A DNA stretch of 64,000 nt from Bacillus sp. FJAT-26390 (GTDB lineage Bacteria; Bacillota; Bacilli; Paenibacillales; Paenibacillaceae): the NCBI RefSeq assembly GCF_001682865.1, contig NZ_MAQX01000022.1, positions 793,639 through 857,638 of the forward strand, written 5' to 3'. A model generated the notes under the pieces. The model was not told where the DNA came from. It saw only the letters and a program-made list of their open reading frames with translations, and made no database searches. Numbering within the stretch: position 1 is the first letter of the stretch; each line of letters starts with the position of its first letter. A program made the position numbers and the translations under genes. Positions 1 through 15,300 of this stretch are shown piece by piece.

Positions 1-345
1 AGTTATATGGTTCCTTCTTACTTCGTGCAGTTGGAAGCTTTCCCGCTTACAGCCAATGGCAAAATAGATCGCCGGGCATTGCCGGAGCCAGCCGCAGAGC
101 TTGGCGGTACCGCTGCTGAATATACCGCTCCGAGGAGCGACGCCGAGCTGCAGCTTGCGAATATTTGGCAATCGGTGCTTGGCATTGAACGAATCGGCAT
201 ACGCGACAATTTTTTTGAGCTTGGCGGCGATTCTTTGAAGGCTATGGTCATCATGGCTAATCTTTATAAGCAGCGCCATGTTGAGCTGCCTTTGCGCGAA
301 TTGTTTGAGGCACCGACGATTGAGGGTCTAGCGCTCAGGCTATCC
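1..345 (+). other. NRPS module 1 (visible part): end of A domain plus T domain
   Basis: Only the last about 35 residues of the A domain, including the NGKIDR lysine motif, and the following carrier domain (LGGDSLKA, near 220-243) are in the window. The pocket residues lie upstream, so the substrate cannot be read. Confidence 0.9.
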
Positions 346-3300
346 CGTTATTTGCAGCAGCAAGGGGCTCGGCCACAGACGATTGTGCCTATCCAGGAAC
401 AAGAGTACTACGAGGTATCCTCTGCGCAGAAGCGCATGTTTTTGCTCCAATTGATGGAGGAAGAAAGCACAGCCTATAACTTGCCCGGCATGCTCACCAT
501 CGAGGGGCCTTTGGATGCCGACCGCGTTAGGCATTCGCTTAACATGCTCGTTCAGAGGCATGAAGCGCTGCGCACCTCCTTTGTCGTGATGGATGGGGTT
601 CCGCTCCAGAGGGTATTGGCGCAGCTCGATTTGGAAGTGCCGATGTTAGACGCTTCCGTAGAGCAATTGCCTCTGGTTGCGCGTGAGTTCATTCGCCCCT
701 TTGATTTATACGATGCGCCGCTGCTGCGTGTCCTATTGGTGAGGCTTGGCGAGAAGCTGCATGCTTTATTTGTGGATATGCATCACATTATTTCGGATGG
801 CGTATCCGTTCAGCTGTTCCTGCAGCAATTTGGAGCTTATTATAGCGGAGCTCGCCTGCCGGCGCTAGAAATCCAGTATAAAGATTTCTCGGCTTGGCAA
901 AATCGTAAGCTGCGCAGCGAAGCAACGCAGAGCGACGAGCGCTACTGGCTGCAGCAGCTGTCAGGCGAGCTGCCGGTGCTTGCAATGCCAACTGATTATC
1001 CAAGGCCATCGGTACAAAGCTTTGCCGGTGCCCGAAATTGGTTTCACGCCGATGCAGCGCTGACTGATGCGATTCGCAAGCTAGCAGCGGACACGGGAAC
1101 GACTCCTTTTATGGTGATGTTCGCCGCATATCAAGCGCTGTTGTTCAAGTATACGTGGCAAGAGGATCTAATTGTAGGAACACCGATTGCGGGACGGTCG
1201 GTGGCCGAGGTTGAACAAGTATTCGGCATGTTCGTAAACACGCTTAGCATCCGTTCGTTTCCGGAGGAGAATAAAACGTTTCTGCAATTTTTACAGGAGT
1301 TGAAGGGGACGCTGTTCGAGGCATACGAGCATCAGAACTATCCGTTTGACGCTCTTGTGGAGAAGCTTGCGCTAGGGCGCGACAGCAGCCGCAACCCGCT
1401 GTTTGATGCGATGTTCGTACATATGAATAACGATATCGTCGAGATGGAAATCGGCGGACTGCAGCTAAAGGTGAACGAGCTGGATGAGGATATTGCTAAA
1501 TTCGACTTGCTGCTGGAGGCTTCCGAGCAGGCTGACCATATTCGCTTTAAGCTGCAATACTGCCGTGATTTGTTTAAGCAGGAAACGATGGACAGACTGT
1601 CAGTCCACTATCTGAATTTGCTTGCCGCCGTAACCTCTGCACCTGAAACCACTCTGGGCAGCACGTCCATCATCAGCAGCGAGGAGAAGCACTTATTGCT
1701 TTATGGCCTACATTCGGCAAAAGCAGATTATCCGCAAACGGCTACTATCGTCGCATTGTTTGAGGAACAAGCTGCAAAAACGCCTGACCATATTGCGGTT
1801 GCATACGAGGGACAAGCGCTGACCTATCGCGAGCTGAATGCGCAGGCTAATAGGCTTGCGCGCACGCTGCGCGAAAGGGGAGTGTCGCGGAACAGCTTAG
1901 TGGCGATCTTAGTTGAACGGTCAGAGAAGATGATAATTGGTTTGCTCGCGATAATCAAAGCGGGCGGCGCCTATGTGCCGATTGATCCGGCATATCCTGC
2001 CGACCGGATAGCCTTTACGCTTCAGGATAGCGGAGCATTGGTGCTACTGACGGAACCCGCTCACTTAAAGAAGATAGAAGCTTATAACGGAATTGCTATT
2101 GATATGCAGGATGAAGCGTGCTACGGGGAAGAGACGAGCAACCTCCCGCTTATTAATGAGCCGGATGACCTTCTATATATTATTTATACGTCGGGTACGA
2201 CGGGTCTGCCTAAAGGCGTAATGATCACGCACCGCAACGTCGTACGTTTGCTTGCGCATGATCGGCTTCAATTCGAATTTGGCGAGTCGGATGTATGGAC
2301 GTTGTTCCATTCGTACTGCTTTGACTTCTCGGTATGGGAAATGTACGGTGCGCTATTGTTCGGAGGCAAAACCGTAATCGTGCCTAAGCATGTGGCGCAA
2401 AATTCGGCGGAGTTCGCCGAACTGCTTCGCAAGGAGCGGGTAACCGTTTTGAATCAGACGCCAACGGCTTTTTATGCGCTCATTCACGATGAGCTGAAGC
2501 GGGCGGACCAAGAGCTTTGTATCCGGTACGTTATCTTCGGCGGCGAGGCGTTAAGCCCCGCGATGCTGCAGCCATGGCGCGAGAAATATCCGAATACGCG
2601 GCTGATTAACATGTACGGCATTACAGAAACGACCGTGCATGTGACGTTCAAGGAAATCGGAGATGCGGAAATAGCCGCTAATATAAGCAATATCGGGAAG
2701 CCGATTGCTACGCTTGCCGCTTATATTTTGGATAAGAACAAGCAACTGGCCCCGGTCGGCGTAGTCGGTGAGCTGTACATCGGCGGCGATGGCGTAGCGC
2801 TTGGGTATTTGAACCGCGAGGAGCTGACGGCTGAGCGTTTTATAATGAACCCGCATGTGCCCGGCGAGAGAATTTACCGTTCCGGTGATCTAGCCCGGAT
2901 GATGCCAAACGGGGAAATGGAATACCTTGGCCGTATCGACCATCAGGTGAAAATACGCGGTTACCGCATCGAGCTTGGCGAAATTGAATCGGCAATCTTG
3001 CAGGTGCCTAATGTTAGGGAAGCGGCAGTGGTCGTCTCAACCGATGCGCACAACCAGAAAATATTAGTCGCTTACTATATAACGGAGTACCGGATTAATG
3101 ATCAAGAAATACGCAAGTATCTGTCCGAGCATTTGCCGTCCTATATGATTCCGTCGTTTTTCGTTGAGCTTGAGCGGATGCCGTTGACGAGCAATGGCAA
3201 GCTGGATCGCGGAGCGCTGCCTGCGCCGCAGAGGTCGATTGCTGCAGCCGTTCAATTGGAACCGCGCACGCCGACGGAAGCGGCGATGGTCGAGATTTGG

Positions 3301-6300
3301 AAGGAGCTTCTTGGAGCAGAAACCATTGGCGTTCAGGACGATTTCTTCCACAGCGGCGGTCATTCGCTCAGCGCCGCTATGCTGGCGGCACGTATTTTGG
3401 CAGCCTTTCATGTGAAGATTCCGCTGCGCATGATCTTTAAGCAGCCAACGATTGCTGAAATTTCAGCCCTCATTGATGAGGCGGTACAAATTGAAAAGCC
3501 GTCAGGAGCACACAGGCTGACCGTTCATAGCCGAGTAGAGACGGCTCCTGTTCAGGATGAATATCCGCTCTCATCCGCCCAGAAAAGGCTGTTCGTATTG
3601 GACCGGCTGGAAGGCGCTCAAGCAGGAACAGCCTATAATTTGCCTGCCGCTATACGGATTACGGGACAGCTGAATCATGTGCGGCTGGAGCAAGCTTTTG
3701 CCCAAACCGTTCGGAGGCATGAATCGCTGCGTACTTCATTCCGGCTTGAAAACGGAAATCCCGTGCAGCGTATCCATGAGGACGCCCATTTCGCCATTCA
3801 TTATATCAGCGCGGATGAAGCAGACATCCCGCAAACCGTCCAGCAATTCATTCGTCCTTTCGATTTAAGCGAGCCTACACTTCTGCGAGTGTGCCTGGCG
3901 GCGCTATCCGAGGATCAGCATTTGCTGCTAGTTGATATGCACCACATTATTTCCGATGGCGTTTCGGTTGCCGTCATCATTGACGAGCTGATTCGGGGAT
4001 ACGCCGCGGAAGAGCTCCCGGCTCCTCGCCTGCAATATAAAGATTATGCGGTTTGGCAGCAAAGCTGGATCGATTCCGAAGACTACCGCAGCCAGGAGCA
4101 GTACTGGCTTCACGCGCTTTCCGGGGAGCTGCCTGTATTGGAATTGCCATGCGATTACACGCGCCCTCCGGTGCAAAGCTTTGAAGGGGAAAGCTTTTCC
4201 TTCGAGATTGATGCTGCCCTAACTGAAAGACTGACGCAATTGGCCGCAGCAAGCGGAACGACCATGTACATGCTGCTGCTTGCCGCCTACAAGGTGCTTT
4301 TGTTCAAATACAGCGGGTCGGAAGACGTTATCGTCGGGACGCCTGTTGCGAACCGGACGCATGCAGATGTGAACGATATGATTGGCATGTTCGTCAATAC
4401 GCTCGCCATCCGCAGCTATCCAAGCGCGGAGCAGACCTTCAATCGATATTTGCAGCAAGTGAAGGATAGCGCGCTAGCGGCTTTCGAGCATCAAAATTAT
4501 CCGTTCGAGGAGATGCTCGACAAGCTTGCTATACGGAGGGATTTAAGCCGGAATCCGATCTTTGATACGATGTTCAGTCTTAATAATGTGGAAACGGTGG
4601 AGCTTGCGATGGACGGCGTGACGTTCCAAACCTTGACCGTCGAAGAGAAAATATCCAAATTCGACATTTCGGTGGAAGCCCTCGAAAAGGATGGCAAAAT
4701 CGCGTTTACGGTTGAATATTGCACGAGGCTGTTCAGGGAAGCAACGGCAAGACGATTTGCTGGCCATTTTTCTCAAATCCTTGAAGCAGTAGCTATGCAG
4801 CCTGATATTCAGCTTGCTCTAGTGCCTTTATTGACGGATGGGGAGAAAGAGCAAATCATTCACCTATTCAATTTTACGGCGATGCCCTCTCGTCAAGGCG
4901 CAACGGCTATATCCTTGTTCGAGGAGCAGGCGCAGCGTGTTCCAGACCGTATTGCTGTCAGCTTCGGCGAGGAAAGGCTGACCTACTCTGAGCTGAATCA
5001 GCGAGCGAACCAGCTCGCACGGCTTCTGATGGAGAAGGGCATAGGCCGTGACGACCGCGTTGCTATCTTTATGGACCGCAAGCCAAGAATGGTCGAATGT
5101 ATATTGGCAATTTGGAAAGCAGGCGGGGCTTATGTGCCGGTAGATCCTGCATATCCGCTGCAGCGGATTGCAGATATGATCCTCGGCTCGCAAGCTGAAA
5201 TTGTTTTAACCGAGTCGTTATTTTGCAGCGATGAGGTTAAGTCTGTTTTGCCGGGAGCTGAGTTAATTAGCCTAGATGTAATTATGGACTCGCTTGATTC
5301 GTTTCCAAGCAGCAACGTAGCGCTTGAAGTTAAACCCGAGCAGCTGGCATATGTGTTATACACCTCCGGCTCAACGGGCAAGCCCAAAGGAGCCATGCTG
5401 GAGCACGCGGGCATGCTTAACCATATTGAAGCGATGATCGAAGAGCTGAAAATGAAGGAAAGCTGCGTCATGGCGCAAAATGCACCGCATTGCTTCGATA
5501 TCTCCGTGTGGCAGTTCGTTACGGCGCTCACTATTGGCGGAAAAACGGTCATCTATCCGGATGAATTAATTTCTACGCCTAAATCGTTCATCTCAGCGAT
5601 TGCGAAAGACGGCGTAACGGTGCTGGAAGTTGTCGTCTCCTTTATGTCGGCACTGCTTGAGATGGATTTGGATGAAAAGCTGCCCGCGTTGGAGCATTTG
5701 ATCATTACGGGTGAAGCGGTCAAAGCGCAAACAGCCAGACAATGGTTTGAGCGGTATCCGCATATTAAGCTGGTCAACGCTTATGGTCCAACTGAAGCGG
5801 CTGATGATGTTACGCTGCATATTTTGGATAGGGCGCCTGAATCAGACGTTATGCCAATCGGCAAGCCTGTACGCAATATGCGGGTATACATTACGGATCC
5901 GCATATGAATCTGCTGCCAATTGGCGTGGTGGGAGAGCTATGCGTTTCAGGTATCGGAGTTGGACGCGGTTATTTGAATGATCCAGCCAGAACGGATAAG
6001 GCATTTATGAAAGATCCATTCCATACAGAGTTCGCTGCGCGGCTGTATCGAACAGGCGACTTGGCTAGATGGCTTCCGGACGGAAGCTTGGAATATAGAG
6101 GACGGATTGACCATCAGGTGAAAATACGCGGACATAGGATTGAATGCGGTGAAATCGAGGTACAGCTGCTGGAGCATGAAGCAATCAAGCAGGTTCTCGT
6201 TATGGACCGCAGCGATTCTCGCAACCAGAAATACCTTTGCGCTTATTTTACCGCAGATCGAATTCTGGAGCCGGCTGAGCTTAAAGAGCTTATAGCGTCG

Positions 6301-9300
6301 GCATTGCCTGGCTACATGGTTCCGTCTTATTTTGTCCCAATGGATGTATTTCCGCTTACGCCGAACGGGAAAGTAGACCGCAAAGCGCTGCCTGCGCCTA
6401 GCGGCGACTTGCTCTTGGCTGAATATAAAGCACCGAGCAATGAGGATGAGCGGATGCTTTCCGAGATTTGGGAGGATGTGCTTGGCGTCGACCGGATCGG
6501 CGTAATGGATCATTTCTTCGAGCTTGGAGGTCATTCGCTGAAGGCGATGGTTATGCTCTCGCATGTATCTAGCAGATTCGGCACGGATATTCCGCTTCGG
6601 GAGCTGTTTGCTTCACCGACGATTGAGGGGCTTGCCCAAGCTTTGAAAGCACATGGCGCAGCAAGGAGTGCGCAAGACCGCGCCATTCCGATTGCGCGGC
6701 ACATGTCCTTATATCCGTTGTCTTCTGAACAGAAGCGTCTATACATTCTTAGTCAATTCGAGGAAGGCGGCAGCACCAGCTATCATATGTCCGACGCTCT
6801 GCGGATCGAAGGCCCGCTTGACCATGCCAAATGGCTGGAGGCATTCCGCAGCATCGTTCGCAGGCATGAAATATTGCGAACCTCCTTCCATTCGGTGGAT
6901 GGCGAACCGTTCCAGAAGGTTCACGGCCATATTGAGCTGGAGATGCCTGTAAGAGCAGTGGAGGAGCATGAAGTGAATGAAATCGTTCAGCAATTTGTGC
7001 GGCCCTTTCATCTAGACGAGCCGCCGCTCTTGCGTGTAGAGCTGCTGAAGCTGTCGGAATTGCAGCATATCTTGCTTATTGACATGCATCATATCGTCTC
7101 TGACGGAGAGTCCATTCGCCTCTTGGTCGATGAATTCATGAAGCTCTACAGCGGCGCTCAGCTTCCAGAGCTGAAGGTGCAGTATAAGGATTTCGCCGTT
7201 TGGCAGCAGGAGAGGCATTCTTCGGATGCGATGGAGCGTCAGGAAGATTACTGGTTAAACCAGTTTGCGGATGGCGAGCTACCTGTCTTGCAGCTTCCAA
7301 CAGATTATGCAAGGCCGCCAGTCCAAAGCTTCGAGGGCGATCGATTCGTTTTTGAAGCCGGGGAAGAGCTTTTAGAAGAGCTTCGAAGCATTGCGCAGGA
7401 CACGGGTACGACGATGTACATGCTATTGCTTACGGCATATTATGTCCTGTTAAGCAAATATTCCGGCCAACAGGATATCGTTATCGGCACGCCGGTTGCA
7501 GGCAGGACACATGTTGAAGTGCTAAATTTGGCAGGCATGTTCGTTAATACGTTGGCAATCCGCAGCAAACTTGCACCGGGCATGTCATTTTTGGAGCTGC
7601 TTGACCAAGTGAAAGGCGCAACCCTCGAAGCGTTCGAGAATCAGGAATATCCATTCGAGGAGCTTGTCGATAAGCTGCAGCTGCAGCGTGATTTCAGCCG
7701 CAACCCGCTGTTTGACACGATGTTCAGCCACCAAATGAGCGATACGGAAGCGCTCGTCGTGAATGAGCTGACCTTCGTTCCTTATGGAATGGATAATCCA
7801 ACCTCCAAGTTCGATTTATCGCTGGATGCGGTTGAGATGTCAAACGCGCTTCACTTGGAATGGGAATACAGCACCAAGCTGTTCAAGCGGGAAACAATCG
7901 AGCGTGCCGCCTTGCATTATATGGCGATCGTGAAGGCTGCAGCTGCAGATCCGCAGCTTCGGATTGAGGAGATTGATTACTTATCAGCCGAAGAGAAACG
8001 GCAATTGCTGGCGGAATTTAATGATACGCAGCGGGATTATCAGACTCAATTAACCTTCCATGAGCTGTTTGCGCTGCAAGCAGAGCAAACGCCAGAGCAT
8101 CCAGCCGTTACGGCAGGCGGGATTTCGCTTACGTATCTAGAGCTGGATACGCGAGCGAATCGAGTTGCACATGCGCTTCGCGGCAAAGGTGTGGCACCGG
8201 AGAGCATCGTTGGCGTTATGGTCGACCGATCTGTCGATATGATCGTCGCGGCGCTGGGTGTGATGAAGGCCGGGGCAGCTTACCTTCCGATCGATTCGGA
8301 ATATCCGAAGGAGCGGATTGCCTATCTGCTTCAGGACAGCCAAGCGTCGGTTGTGATTACGCAGCGTGGCCAGCTGGAATCAGCCGAATTGACGGGCAAT
8401 ATCCTCGTCATGGAGGAAATCGAGGAAGCGGGAGGAGACGGTTCGGAACCGATCAGCTGGTCGGCTCCGCATCACTTGGCTTATATCATTTATACGTCCG
8501 GAACAACAGGCAAGCCAAAGGGCGTAATGATCGAGCATCGTCAATATATGAACGTCGCTTTGGCTTGGAAGGAAAAATATGAGCTGGAGCAGTTCCCGGT
8601 AAAGCTTCTGCAAATGGCAAGCTTCTCATTTGATGTATTCGCGGGAGATATGGCACGCGCTTTGCTGAGTGGCGGCGAGCTTATCATTTGTCCAAACGAT
8701 GTGAAGCTAGACCCAGCATCTTTATATGAGCTGATGCTTAAGCATAAGATCAATATTTTTGAATCGACGCCGTCTTTGATCGCACCGCTGATGCAGCATA
8801 TTTACGAGAATGGCTTAGACGTGAGCTTTCTCAAGCTGCTGATTTTGGGGGCAGACAGCTGTCCTATTGTCGAATTCCATAAGCTGCTAAGCCGTTTCGG
8901 CACTCAGATGCGCATCATTAACAGCTACGGCGTAACGGAAGCTAGTATCGATTCAAGCTACTACGAGGCGTCGATAAGCGAGCTGCCGGCAGCAGGCAAT
9001 ACTCCTATTGGCAAGCCGCTGCCGAACATGTCCTATTACGTGCTTGATTCTGCAATGAAGCTTCTGCCGGTAGGCGTAGCGGGCGAGCTTTATATCGGCG
9101 GCGCCGGTGTGGCGCGCGGTTATTTTGGACGAGAGGATCTGACGGCAGAGAAGTTTGTTGCAAATCCGTTCATATCTGGAGATCGGCTGTACCGGACAGG
9201 CGACCTAGCGACTTGGATGCAAGGCGGCAACCTCATGTTCCTTGGCCGCGATGACCACCAGGTGAAAGTACGCGGATACAGAATCGAACTCGGCGAGATA

Positions 9301-12300
9301 GAAGCTTGCTTGCTTAAGCATCCGGACATTCGCGAGGCTATCGTAATGGCTCATGAGGATGCTTATAAGCAAAAGTATTTATGCGCTTATATCGTAAGTA
9401 CGAGCGAGCCAAAGCTTAATGAGATTCAGGCCCATTTAATCGGGGAGCTGCCGGTATATATGGTGCCTTCTCAAGTTGTGCTGCTTGAGCAAATGCCGCT
9501 GACTCCAAACGGGAAAATCGACCGAAAGGCGTTGCCGGAGCTAGCCGGAAGCCAGCTTAAATCGGCAGAATATGCTGCGCCGTCCACACCAGCCGAGAAG
9601 CGGCTTGCTGAGGTGATGGAGCTTGTTCTTGGAACGACGGGAATCGGCGTGAATGATGATTTTTTCCAGATTGGCGGACATTCGCTTAAAGCTATGACCC
9701 TCGTGTCGCATATTCATAAAGCATTCGGCATTGCGGTGCCCCTGCGAATGATATTCGAGGCGCCGACAATCGCGATGATGGGCAGGCACATCGATGCTGC
9801 GGAAGAGAGCTCCGCATCCAAGTTCATGGCCATCCAGCCGATTGAATGGCAGGAAACGTACGAGCTCTCGTCCGTACAGAAACGTTTGTACATCTTGAAC
9901 CAAATCGAAGGTACGGGCACCAGCTACAATATGCCGGATGCGATGATCATGGAGGGCCATATCGATCCGGCAAGAGTAGAGGCTGCGCTGCGCACCCTCA
10001 TTCAACGCCATGAATCGCTGCGAACATCCTTCCATATGCAAGATGGCAAAGCGATTCAGCAAGTGCATCATGCTGCCGAATTCCACGTCGAATTGTCGGA
10101 GGCGCTGCATGCACCGGATGAAGAGCTGGAACAATTAACGGCTGATTTCGTTCGCCCGTTTGATCTGGGACAAGCGCCGCTCATGCGCGCGGCTCTAGTA
10201 AAGCTGTCAGAGGATCGTTATTTATTCCTCTTTGACGTGCATCATATCGTGTCCGACGGCGTGTCGATGGGCATTATTTTGAGCGAGTTTGCAGCGTTGT
10301 ACGGCGGGGAAGCGCTGCCGGAGCTGAAGCTTCATTATAAGGATTTTGCCGCTTGGCAGAACCGACAATTTACCGCAGCTTTTTTGAAGGAGCAGGAGGC
10401 CTATTGGCTGGAGTGCTTATCTGGCGAGCTGCCGGTATTGGAGCTGCCGACGGACTACCCGCGCCCAGCAAGGCAGAGCTTCGAAGGGGCGCGCGTCGCT
10501 TTTGGCTCAGGCATACCGCTTCGGGACGAGCTGAACCGGCTCGCAGCGGAAACGGGAACTACGCTGTACATGGTTTTATTCGCGGCATTTAATGTGCTTC
10601 TTGCCAAATACAGCGGACAATCCGACTTGATCGTGGGCACGGCGACCGCTGGCCGCTCGCACGCGAATCTGGAGGGCATCGTCGGCATGTTTGTCGGTAC
10701 GTTGGCGCTGCGAACAGAGGTAAACGCTGGGTTTACCTTCCGAGATTTACTGGCAAGCGTGAAAGCCCGTATGGTGCAAGCGTATGAGCATCAGCATTAT
10801 CCGTTCGACCAGCTGGTGGAGAAGCTTCAGGTTAAACAAGATTTGAGCCGCAATCCGGTGTTCAATACGATGTTTATTTTGCAGAACACGGATGAGCAGC
10901 CATTTCAATTGGAGAATGTAAAGCTTTCGCCGTTCGAAGCAAAAGAAACGATGACGAAGTTCGACCTGACGCTGGAGGCAACGGAAACGCAGGACGATCT
11001 GGCTTTTGTGCTCGAATACAGCTCGAAGCTGTTTAGCCCGAGCACGGCACAGCGGATGTCGAAGCATTTGATTGCGCTGATCCGCTCAGCCGTACAGCAG
11101 CCGGATGTTAAGCTCAGCGAGCTTAGGCTGCTGTCGAGGGAGGAGGAGCATCGTTTAATCCATGCTTTCAACGATACGGCGACTGTCTATGATACGGATG
11201 CGAAGCTTTTGCATGAATTAGTAGAATCGCAGGCAAGGAGGACGCCCGAGCTTCCTGCAATCATTGCGGGCCAAGCAAGCTTGACCTACAAGGAATGGAA
11301 CGGCCAAGCGAATCGGCTCGCTCGGACGCTCCGTGCCAAAGGAGCAGGGCCTGATCGAACTGTAGCCATTTTGGCCAATCGTTCCATAGAGATGACCGTA
11401 GCCATACTCGCGGTTCTAAAATCGGGATCGGCGTATGTGCCGATTGACCCGGACTACCCGCAGGATCGCATTCGCTACATGCTGGAGGATAGCGGCTCCG
11501 AGCTGCTGCTGACGCAAGGCGAGCTTGCCAGCGACATTTTCTACGGGGGACAAACGATCGATTTGCTTGACTCCAGCTGCTACAGCGAGGATGACACCGA
11601 TCTTAAGCAATTGAACAGCCCGGAGCATTTGGCATACGTCATTTATACTTCCGGAACGACCGGTCGTCCAAAAGGGGTAATGATCGAGCATCGCAGCATC
11701 GTGAATACGATTGCTTGGCGTGCAGAAGAGTATCGGTTTAGTGCCGGCGACCGTGTATTGCAAATCCTTTCCTATGCTTTTGACGCGTTCGCAGCCAGCT
11801 TCTTTGCTCCTATGGCGGCTGGAGGCACCTCCGTTATCGCAATGGACGAGGAAGCAAAGGACCCGCTTGCTTTGAAAGGCTGCATGACGAGCCAGCAGAT
11901 TACGCATTTCAGCACCGTGCCAAGTCTATACGCGGCGCTGCTCGAGATGTTAAGCGAGAAGGAAGCCGCATCGCTTAAAGCGGTCACGCTGGGAGGAGAG
12001 CATGTCCCCGTTAGCATGATTGAGAAGAGTATAGCGCTCAATGATCAGCTCACGCTGTTTAACGAATATGGTCCAACGGAGAGCAGCGTAATCACGACGG
12101 CAGAGAAGGGGCTTCTTCCAGGCAAAAAGGTCACGATTGGCCGTCCTATCGCGAACACTCGCGTATATATCGTGGATGAGCATATGCAGCTGCAGCCGGT
12201 TGGCGTTTATGGCGAGCTTTGTATCGCCGGCGCCGGGCTCGCAAGAGGCTACTTTAATCAGCCGGAAATGACGGCCGCCAAGTTTGTTGCGGGTCCATTT

Positions 12301-15300
12301 GCATCGGGCGAAAGAATATACCGAACGGGAGACTTGGCGCGCTGGCTTGAGGACGGAACGATTGATTTTGCCGGAAGATTGGACAACCAAGTTAAAATCC
12401 GCGGATATCGGATCGAGCTTGGCGAGATTGAAGCCCATTTAATGAAGCTGGATATGATCAAAGAAGCAGCCGTAATCGCACGGGACGACGATAGCGGGCA
12501 GAAATATTTATGCGCGTATATCGTATCGGATGACGAGCTTGCCGTTCTAGACGTCAGGGCAAGCATGGCGCAGGAATTACCGGGGTATATGGTTCCAGCT
12601 TACTTTATTCAGCTATCACAGCTGCCGCTTACGCCAAATGGCAAGCTTGATCCGAGGGCGCTTCCCGCACCTGATCTTGAGCTGTTAGGCAGGCTGGATT
12701 ATGCGGCTCCGGCGGATGAGCTGGAAGAGAAGGTGGCGGCAATCGTTCAAGACCTGCTGCAGCTAGAGCGGGTTGGCATGGCTGATCATTTCTTCATGAT
12801 TGGCGGACAATCGCTCAAAGCGATGCAGCTCGTTGCCCAGCTTTACCGGGCGTTTAATGCGGAGGTGCCGCTGCGCGTTATTTTTGAGAGCGTCGCGATT
12901 AGGGATATAGCCGATTTTGTAAGGATGTCCGCTTCGTCAGCGGATCTGGCGCTTCAGCCTGTACAGCCAAGAGAAAACTACCCGCTATCGTCCGCACAAA
13001 AACGATTGTATGTGCTGGATCAATTAGAGGTGCCGGGGACTGGCTATAACATGCCGGGAGTGCTGCGCCTGAAAGGCGCCCTTAACCGCAGCAAGCTTGA
13101 AGACTCGTTCCAGCAGCTTGTGAACCGTCATGAATCGCTGCGCACATCTTTCCAAACAATCGAGTCTGAGCCGGTACAGATCGTGCACAAGGCAGCTGCG
13201 CTGCAGATGGAATGGATGGAAGGCGAGGAAGCAGAAGCGATTGCGTCCATCGAGTCTTTTGTCAGGCCGTTTGATTTAAGCGAAGCGCCGCTGCTGCGCG
13301 TTGGGCTTTTAAAGCTTTCCGATGAAGAGCATTTGCTGCTCTTTGATATGCACCATATTGTTTCGGACGGCATTTCCATGAATGTGCTCATTCAAGAGTT
13401 TACACAGCTTTATCGCGGCGAGGAGCCGGCGGAGCTGAAGATCCAATATAAAGATTTTGCGCTATGGCAGCATGGCTTGTTCGAAGCAGGGGTGATGAGC
13501 AAGCAGGAGGCCTATTGGACGGAGCGGTTCGCAGGCGAGATACCGGCGCTCGAGCTGGCAACCGACTTCCCGAGACCTGCCGTACGAAGCTTGGAGGGCG
13601 ACTATTACGATTTCGAGGCGGATGGGCAGCTGCTTCGCGAGCTGAAAGAGCTAGCCTCAGATACGGGTACGACGCTATTTATGGTCCTCTTAGCTGCCTA
13701 TAACGTGCTGCTAGCCAAGTATACGAACCAAAACGACATCGTCGTAGGCACGCCGATTGCCGGCAGAACGCATGGTGATACCGAAGGGTTGATCGGCATG
13801 TTCGTCAGCACGCTGCCGATGCGCAATCGGCCGGAAAGCGGCAAGACGTTCCTTCATTTCCTAAACGAAGTGAAGCAGCATGCTTATGAAGCATATGACA
13901 ACCAGGATTACCCGTTTGAATCGATGGTTGAGAAGCTGCAGCCTTATCGCGATCTAAGCCGCAACCCGCTCTTTGACACCGTCTTTATTTTGCAAAATAT
14001 GGATCAAGAAGTGTTGGAAATGGAGCAAATGACGATTGAGCCGTTTGCTTATGAGAACAAGATTTCGAAGTTTGATTTGACGCTTGCAGCCGTTGAGGAA
14101 GAAGACGGATTATCGCTTAGCTGGGAATATGGCACTTCATTGTTCCGCAGTGAAACGATGGAGCGGATGTCCAAACATTTCATTCAAACGCTGCGCGAAA
14201 TTACGCGGAATCCGGGCATTGCGCTTACGCAGATCGATATGCTGGATAGCGCCGAGAAGGAGCAAATGTTAGTCGCATTTAATGCGGCGCCATCGATTCA
14301 AGCGCCTGCCGAGACGCTTCACGGATTATTCGAGCTTCAAGCGGGACTAGTTCCAAAGCAAATTGCGCTATCGCTTGGGTCGGAGCAAATGACCTACGAG
14401 GAGCTGAACAAACGAGCCAACCGATTGGCTCGGACGCTGAGAGAACGCGGCGTCGAGGCGGAATCGGTAGTCGGCATAATGGCTAATCGTTCATTCGAGA
14501 TGATCGTCGGCATGCTTGCGGTATTGAAAGCTGGCGGCGCCTATATGCCTATCGATCCTGCCTATCCGGCAGAGCGCATTGCTTTCATGCTGGAGAACAG
14601 CGAAGCCGAGTTCGTGTTGTCGCAAGCTGAATGGATGGAGGCAGCCGCTCATGGAACGTCAGCCGTTTGGCTGGATTTGTGCGATGCTTCGCTTTACGCG
14701 ATTGACGGATCGAATCTAAGCGTAGGCAATCGATCAAGCGATCTTGCTTATATCATTTATACGTCAGGAACGACAGGCAAGCCGAAGGGTGTCATGGTCG
14801 AGCATCGGAGCATTGCCGGAAATATATGGTGGCGGAAGGAAGCGTACGGCTTATCGGGATCCGATCGCGTATTGCAGCTGTTCTCCTTTGCTTTTGACGG
14901 TTTTGTTACGAGTTTTTATACGCCGATCGTTTCCGGTTCAACGGTCATTCTGCTGGAGGAGGATGAAGCGAAGGATCCTGTGGCGATCAAAAATAACATA
15001 GTCGAACATGGCGTAACCCATTTCATCAGCGTTCCGAGCTTGTACGCCGGTGTGCTGGAATGCTTAAGCGCAGAAGAGGCGGCAACGCTTCGCATGGTCA
15101 CTCTGGCGGGCGAGCGGGTAACGGATAAGGTGATTGCGCTTAGCAAATCCGTTAATGACAGCATCGAGCTGATCAATGAATACGGCCCTACGGAAAGCAG
15201 CGTGGTCGCGACCATCGAACGTGATTTGCAGCCGGGATGCCAAGTTACAATTGGCCGTCCGATCTCTGGCACCAGCATTCGTATCCTTGGCGCGGACGGT